NCBI GenBank assembly: GCA_036245805.1
Contig: BTRK01000005.1
Coordinates: forward strand, 34,081,469-34,145,468
Reading direction: 5' to 3'
Origin: Pristionchus mayeri
Lineage: Eukaryota; Nematoda; Chromadorea; Rhabditida; Neodiplogasteridae
DNA: 64,000 nucleotides
Numbering within the stretch: the first letter of the stretch is position 1; every line of letters starts with the position of its first letter. The translations under genes and the position numbers were made by a program. This document shows, piece after piece, positions 58,605 through 64,000 of the stretch. Under the pieces are notes generated by a model. It was not told where the DNA came from. It saw nothing but the letters and a program-made list of their open reading frames with translations, and searched no databases.

Positions 58605-59000
58605 AAATGTCGCCCCCGAGGATAAAGACCAAAGACCAGTGTGGGTTACGGTAGAGTGAACCCATAGCTACCCAAATTACCTAATCTGGGCGCTCTACGA
58701 TGATCCTGAAAGGAGTTATGTCCCGTTGCGCAAATGTCGCCCCCGAGGAGAAAGACCAAAGACCAGTATGGGTTACGGTAGAGTGAACCCACAGCTACCC
58801 AACCTACCCAATCTGGGCACTCTACGATGATCCTGAAGGGAGTTATGGCCCGTTGCGCAAATGTCGCCCCCGAGGAGAAAGACCAAAGACCAGTGTGGGT
58901 TACGGTAGAGTGAACCCATAGCTACCCAACGTACCCAATCTGGGCACTCTACGATGATCCTGAAGGGAGTTATGGCCCGTTGCGCAAATGTCGCTTGCGC
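58605..59000. repeat. 127 bp tandem repeat, right arm (inverted, about three units)
   Basis: Reverse complement of the left-arm units (GTTGCGCAAATGTCGCCCCC at the unit junctions). Confidence 0.85.
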
Positions 59001-59204
59001 ACCTAATTTTGTCGTTGCGCAAATGTCGTTGCTCAAATGTCATACCCCCTTCCTCATGGAGAATGGAAAGCTGGTGCAGGTGCGCATCGGATGATTTCTC
59101 TGTCATTTCATTTTACATTTTAAATTTTATTATAATAATTGTATTTGAAGTGTCTCAACAACGGAAAGGTCTCACGCAAGCGGTACTATAAGAGGAAGAA
59201 TTGA

Positions 59205-59630
59205 GAACATCGTTGACATTATTATTCGTAGGCTCTTAAAGAGACGTGTATTTGCAAAATGATCTTTGTTCGGTTAATGTTTATGAATAAAATGCGACAG
59301 TTTTAAAGATTGTAATTTTAACGAATTTCGTGGATTGAAAACGATGAGTGAATATTACTCGATGGAAGACTAATCTGATGACCAATACTCGGACCGGAAG
59401 TGCAATCTAGATATGCAAGGCGGAACACTACTCACATTTCCCCTCCTCGTACTATCATGATTCATCTCACTATCAGGAGCAATGCGATAGCACGGAGTAG
59501 TGATAGCAAATGACTCAGTGCTCAATTGCTTCCGATTTTTCCTCGATTTTTAAGTTTTTGATTATCTTTTAAGGTTAAAACCTATCATTCTTTGAGTTCT
59601 CAAGCTAATTGCAAACCATTTTTCAGAGTA
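59205..59630. other. Intergenic, no gene seen
   Basis: Spacer between the FABP gene and the first Ly6-like gene; includes a TTTTTCAG/AGTAATG context at 59620-59633, a likely trans-splice acceptor. Confidence 0.4.
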
Positions 59631-61738
59631 ATGCGGATCATTATTCTATTAGCTTTATCTGCTCTTCCTATCAACATGGCAAACATCAAATTCACTTCAC
59701 CTCATGTTAATGTGAATATGAACGCGCTGAAATGCCATTCGGAGAACCATAAGTTCGGAGACTACAGGTAACGTATGATTCCAAAGTTCCGACTAAAATC
59801 TGAAGAATTTTGCAGACATTTGAACGGATCTTGCATTAGAGGAACAAATGCCTTCTGCTTTTCGTTCCTCACTAACGAAAATGCAACGTGGACACGCGGA
59901 TGCAGTGGATTGGAGTGCAAGAAGGTTCGATTATTCAACACTAACACTGTGTCATCCAATAATAACATAATGTGGAATTGAAGATGAGGCTGATCCAACA
60001 TTGTTGTGTACATATCATCGTATTTATCTTTACCGCGGTTCTCCTGCAATAATGCAGGAACTTATGCGACAGAAGAAAAATTGGGTCACGGATTTCGCTG
60101 AAAACATGAGGATTGACCAAGGTGAGGATGGCGTACATGCCTATCAACTTCGTTTTTTTTTCAAAATTTGCATATTTTGACCTACAACTTTGGAACTCTG
60201 TATCCGTCAATTTTTGACCTACAGCGATCGCATTTTTTCCAATCGATGCGCATTAAGGTCATATACGAATAAGTTCAGTTATCCTAAGTGCGGAAATTAC
60301 GTCTTCACATTGTTTTAAAAAGGCACGATTTTTATGTTTGATTCGGATTACCCATCCCAGAATTGCGGTACGTACGTCGTTCATTTGTCATAACTCGGGG
60401 ACACAGATACCGCTACTGAGTAGGGATACTCTGGACTTAGTGCAATTTTTGGAAGAATCATTTTTCGGCTCGCTTCTTGCTTTTGACTTATGCAAATTTG
60501 CAAAACGAGAGTACTGGGCGATAGCTCTAAAGAAGGTCTTCAATAATGACTAAGGGGTTCAAGATGCCAAAGTTGACGGCTTTCGAGATATTGCTCGAAA
60601 CGTACTTTCACAGATTTACAGTAGAGAGTCCTGTCATCTTCTACTGAATTCGTTTTCACGCCGTAAATCGAAAACCGTCAACTTTGGCATCTTGAACCCC
60701 TGAGTCATTATTGGAGACCTACAATACTTTAGAGCTATCGCCCAGTACTCTCGCTTTGCAAATTTGCATAAGTCAAAAGCAAGAAGCGAGCCGAAAAATG
60801 ATTCTTCCAAAAATTGCACTGTCCAGAGTATCCCTACTGAGTAGCGGTATCTGTGTCCCCGAGTTATGACAAATGAACGACGTACGTACCCCAATTCTGG
60901 GATGGGAAATCCGAATCAAACATAAAAATCGTACCTTTCGAATCATGAAAGGCAGTTTCACGTCAGAAAGTAACGATTTTGATCAAAACAATGTGAAGAC
61001 GTAATTTCTGCACTTACGATAACTGAACTTATTCGTATATGACCTTAATGCGCATCGATTGGAAAAAATGCGATCGCTGTAGGTCAATAATTGACGGAGA
61101 TACAGCCTTCCAAAGTTGTAGGCCAAAATATGCAAATTTTGAAAAAAAGATGGTGATAGGCGTGTTCGCCATCCTCACTTTGATCAGTCCTCGTGTTTTC
61201 AGCGAAATCCATGACCCAAATTTTTTTTCTGTCGCACCGAGTTCTCATTTTCCTGCATTTTTACAGGAGATCCGTGTTACACATTCGTAATTATAGGCGT
61301 CGTTTCGAAAAGGGAGCAATATTAGCGTCATGAAGAACGTCAAGTTGTCGATAGATGGCGAACTTGGCACTCTCACTTGCTGCAAGGTTGGACTATTTTG
61401 ACATAAGGGATGCTGTCACTCCATTTCACACTTTCTCGGGCGGTTGAATAACTTGAAAATGGATGTAACTAAGAAACCGCAAGGACCATTCAAAGTCGAC
61501 AAAAATGTCACACGAAATACGATAAGAAATGAAGACAGCGTCCCCTCATCTTGTTTCTATTACGACACCAGTATACTTTCGCTCCTTGCAGGGCAATTTC
61601 TGCAATGGCCAGAAGAATGAATATCCAACTGCAGCAACTGAGAGACCAGCAGAACGTCCTACTGTTGCAGCTGCACACTCAATTGCATATGCGAAAAAAC
61701 CCTGCCTTATTGTTTATTGTTACAGTCATAATTATTGA
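59631..61738 (+). CDS. Ly6-like cysteine-rich membrane-anchored protein 1
   Basis: Exons 59631-59767, 59816-59924, 61297-61386 and 61592-61738 join in phase. Signal peptide MRIIILLALSALPINMA; then LKCHSENHKFGDYR, NGSCIRGTNAFCFSF, RGCSGLECKK, GTLTCCKGNFCNGQKN. The pattern of paired Cys ending in CC-x4-C-N is that of Ly6/uPAR-like three-finger domains common in nematode surface proteins. Such proteins usually end in a hydrophobic anchor. Here the frame ends KKPCLIVYCYSHNY; dropping one A from an A6 run at about 61692 gives a hydrophobic tail (PALLFIVTVIII) instead, so a one-base indel or error is likely. Intron 2 is filled by a foldback element. Confidence 0.72.
60050..61265. mobile_element. 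1.2 kb foldback element in Ly6-like intron 2
   Basis: The left arm (GGATTTCGCTGAAAACATGA, TGAGGATGGCGTACATGCC) is matched inverted at the right (TCGTGTTTTCAGCGAAATCC). Arms converge near 60625. Ends near ATGCAGGAA on both sides. No transposase. Confidence 0.85.
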
Positions 61739-62175
61739 ATATAGTGCCTATAGGAAGCATTATTGATTGATTCTAGTTATCTAAGGATTTTGGAAAAAAA
61801 TATTTTTTTCGACCGAATTAAAATTGATTATTTTTTTCACAATTAGAAAACATTGGACGCGCCACATCACGTGAATGTGTGGGCGCTCATCTTTTCTCCC
61901 TATTTACATTTTAATGATGGGGAGAGGGGGCGTGAAAATCAAAATACTGAATCATCTCGGAAAGAGAAGATGTCGATATGATGCTGATGACATGAGATGA
62001 TGATCATATTTAAATGCGTTCCGATTCGGCTCTCGTGGTCGAAATGCGGAAGCTACGCTATTCCGCTACGTAATTATTTCGTCTCTTTCGCTCTACTAAT
62101 AACATTTCGTTTTTCATTGCTTGCATACATGATCAATAGAGAAAGCTCGAACATCTATTTAGTGTATTTTCAGTG

Positions 62176-62216
62176 TCCATCAGACCTTGATTAATGGATA
62201 AATGATAATATTGATA
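62176..62216 (+). mobile_element. RTE 3'-tail remnant
   Basis: CAGACCTTGATTAATGGATA followed by AATGATAATATTGATAATG matches the 3' end of the retrotransposon at 1231-1275 (CAGACCTTGATCAATGGATA). It lies just upstream of the second Ly6-like gene. Confidence 0.65.
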
Positions 62217-62240
62217 ATGTTCTTAATGATTTTCAGCCCA

Positions 62241-62847
62241 ATGCATCTGGAGGTGGCTCTAAGTCTCACTATCTTCATAGTTGTAGCTTCCTTGGAATGT
62301 ATCGATGAGAACTACCTAGGTTTCGGCACGTATCCAGTACAACCCATTCAGATTCCAAATATGGAATACTGCAATATATATGTCGTTAGTTCACCTATGA
62401 AGTGGCTTCGTGAAAAGAGCAAAGACACTGATAGGGACGAATACCCGTAGAAATGTAAAAAGGTTAGTATCTTTTTCCTAGAAATACGAATAATAATGAT
62501 GAAAACATTAAGAATAATTCTGTTATTAATATAAATTTGCTTCGTCTTTCCAGGAAGGTGTCACTTTTGGAGTCAATAATGGCGAAGGATACGTTGGCTC
62601 ACTTTTCTGTTGCAAAACCAATTATTGCAACAATCTCACTTTGGTCGAAATTGCATCATTGATTACTAATACTACTGAACCAACGACACTTGCAACAACT
62701 ACTCGTCCACCTACAATGTTCTACAATTTTTTCTTCTTCCACGATACTTCTACAATTACGAATGCGGAAGATTCTGCCGCTGCCTACTACTCTTTCGTCT
62801 CGCTTACAGCTGTCGTCATTCTTACCCTCTTCTACTTTGATCACTGA
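62241..62847 (+). pseudogene. Ly6-like protein 2 with in-frame stop before exon junction
   Basis: ATG 62241 follows TTTCAG (likely trans-splice site). Exon 1 encodes a signal peptide (MHLEVALSLTIFIVVASLEC), then NMEYCNIYVVSSP. Its frame hits TAG at 62448-62450 and then continues KCKK to a GTTAGT donor at 62463. The paralogue has ECKK at exactly this junction. Exon 2 (62554-62847) is in phase with that donor: EGVTFGVNNGEGYVG, LFCCKTNYCNN, a Thr-rich stalk and a hydrophobic end (FVSLTAVVILTLFYF). Thus the domain is complete except for one nonsense codon. Confidence 0.7.
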
Positions 62848-63667
62848 TTGTGTTTTATTGATGTGTTTACCTCAATTATCAAACAAAGAATAAACAAACA
62901 TAGCTACGAAGGCAACTTTCTGAGAAACACAATCGGCTGGTATAGGGTGCGATCCTCAAAATGTGTAAATTATTGATGTTCCATGAATATTCATCGTTTT
63001 CGCATTAAAATGAGTCGCCCTCTTCAATCATTTCGCAATGACACAACGGCGATTCTTCACCCACCATTCTTCCTTTTTTTCTCTCGAATTGTTCGTGTAT
63101 TTAAACCCTGGTTTGAATTAAATTGATTGCATGTATAGTCTGATATTTTTGAAATACCGCTCCATGAGATTCCTCGCTATATCACGGACCAGGCTATAGC
63201 TCTGAATTTGCCTGTTCTCTCTTAATAATTGACTTAATAATAACGCTTAATGACTGTTGCATGAAAAGGTAAACAAGCTAAGAGACGTTAACTGCCTTCT
63301 TCCTTTCTGAGCTTGTTTGCCTCTAGCATGGACCGGAAATGATCAAACTCGTTGGTTGATTTTGCAATTAACCGGATTTATTGATCTCCGGTTGCCGAAA
63401 TATACCCTATGACGATAAGACTTGAGATTCGCATTTTAATCGGTCTTCCCTCATTACGTTGTCGTCTTTTTGCAACTGTATTGTGGTTTGGACTGGATGC
63501 ATATTTATATTTTATCTAAGATTGCATTAACTCCTCTATTCCAGGTTAAGAATATGATATCGTCCTTCTCCTAGGATGACAAGGCCGTCCTCAACAATGT
63601 GAAAGAACGTTTTATTATTCGTTGCAATTAGGCATTACAATTATACGATTATTAGTCGATATTTGTA
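62848..63667. other. Intergenic, no gene seen
   Basis: AT-rich 3' flank; no exon recognised. Confidence 0.4.
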
Positions 63668-64000
63668 TTAGGGTGTCCGGAAAGTTCGTTCATGCCTTTG
63701 TAAAACCTCAGTTTGTGATTGAATTTCGCAATCACGCAATGTTATTTGTCAACAAAGTATTGCATCATCCTGACGCTAAGTGGTGAGAGGATTGAATCCA
63801 ACGCTTAGTTTCTACATCGATTTTCGTGATGGAGACTCACCTTTACCTCCGCGCAGTCTTGCTACATTATCACCGCCTTGGCCAGTCGGTGAGACAGGCC
63901 CATTCAGCCCTTGCCCAATCTGAAGGTGACGATGCCCCCTCCCTTCGTTTCTGCAGAAGTGGTTCTCTCGCTTCAAGAACGGAGACTATAGTCTCGAAGA
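63668..64000 (+). mobile_element. Mariner-type transposon, 5' end, frameshifted transposase
   Basis: TA then TTAGGGTGTCCGGAAAGTTC: mariner terminal repeat. The transposase starts at ATG 63829 (METHLYLRAVLLHYHRLGQS, helix-turn-helix). After APSLRF the frame must shift by one base to give LQKWFSRFKNGDYSLED, the conserved mariner N-terminal block. The copy runs off the window. Confidence 0.8.

Larger units (their letters stand above)
56511..59049. mobile_element. 2.5 kb terminal-inverted-repeat element inserted in FABP exon 4
   Basis: Ends GGGGGTATGACATTTGAGC ... GCTCAAATGTCATACCCCC, with the inverted similarity continuing through ACGACATTTGCGCAACG. TTCCTCAT flanks both ends (8 bp; 9-10 bp if G/C ambiguity is counted), suggesting a hAT- or Mutator-type target duplication. 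The interior is made of 127 bp tandem units in opposite orientation on either side of a nested RTE. No transposase is seen. Confidence 0.85.
53264..59204 (+). pseudogene. Fatty-acid-binding protein gene split by a transposon in exon 4
   Basis: Exon 1 53264-53365 ([30 protein letters not shown]) contains the FABP signature (G-x-W-x8-NFD-x-FL). Exon 2 53419-53490 (AIILAGHNITYTKLGNGRYR), exon 3 53673-53786 (YDFVMNEEFEITGMDG), exon 4 from 56419 (IVATMEGSSFVEWHTLL), exon 5 59151-59204 (CLNNGKVSRKRYYKRKN, TGA). These encode the ten-strand lipid-binding barrel of intracellular FABPs; no signal peptide, so a cytosolic lipid carrier. Exon 4 is interrupted after KHVFL by a 2.5 kb element with a target duplication (TTCCTCAT), and resumes at 59050 (ENGKLVQ). 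All junctions fit if the insert is removed. As assembled, translation stops within the insert, so the allele should be null. Confidence 0.8.

Overview
The window is eukaryotic and very probably from a nematode. Genes have many short introns (down to about 40 bp) with TTTCAG-type 3' splice sites, and the families present (transthyretin-like proteins, Ly6-like CCxxxxC proteins, small RING proteins, C-type lectins) are typical of nematode genomes. A clade V nematode, possibly a diplogastrid, is my inference; no marker gene fixes the species. Most exons are too short for an ATG-to-stop ORF scan, so gene models below were built by hand from splice sites, reading phase and similarity between paralogues.

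Layout. 1-1.3 kb: 3' end of an RTE-like non-LTR retrotransposon. 1.5-1.9 kb (-): TIL-type cysteine-rich inhibitor exons. 3.5-5.4 kb (+): eight-exon RING protein. 6-7.8 kb: foldback element. 9.0-9.8 kb (+): single-pass membrane protein. 10.03 kb: tRNA-Ala. 10.5-12.0 kb (+): second RING gene. 12.3-14.6 kb (-): C-type-lectin-like gene. 15.6-19.2 kb: two more foldback elements.

19-48 kb is an expanded array of transthyretin-like (TTR) secreted-protein genes: about ten copies on both strands plus fragments, several with clear lesions. Upstream of most copies lies the same ACACGTGT-containing element. A cathepsin-L-like gene lacking its catalytic Cys and His is embedded in the array (30.0-31.8 kb). 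At 39-49 kb a module is repeated up to three times: a TTR gene divergently paired with a BRI3-like membrane-protein gene, followed in two cases by tRNA-Glu(TTC). Transposons have eroded the second and third modules.

49.7-52.0 kb (+): an unrecognised multi-exon gene. 53.3-59.2 kb (+): a fatty-acid-binding protein gene whose fourth exon is split by a 2.5 kb terminal-inverted-repeat element, itself interrupted by a nested RTE retrotransposon with its own target-site duplication. 59.6-62.8 kb (+): two Ly6-like genes, each with a possible coding lesion. The last 330 bp is the 5' end of a mariner-type transposon.

No operon-type logic joins the genes. The window is best read as tandem and segmental duplication of secreted and membrane-protein genes, with birth and death of copies and heavy bombardment by long-palindrome DNA transposons.
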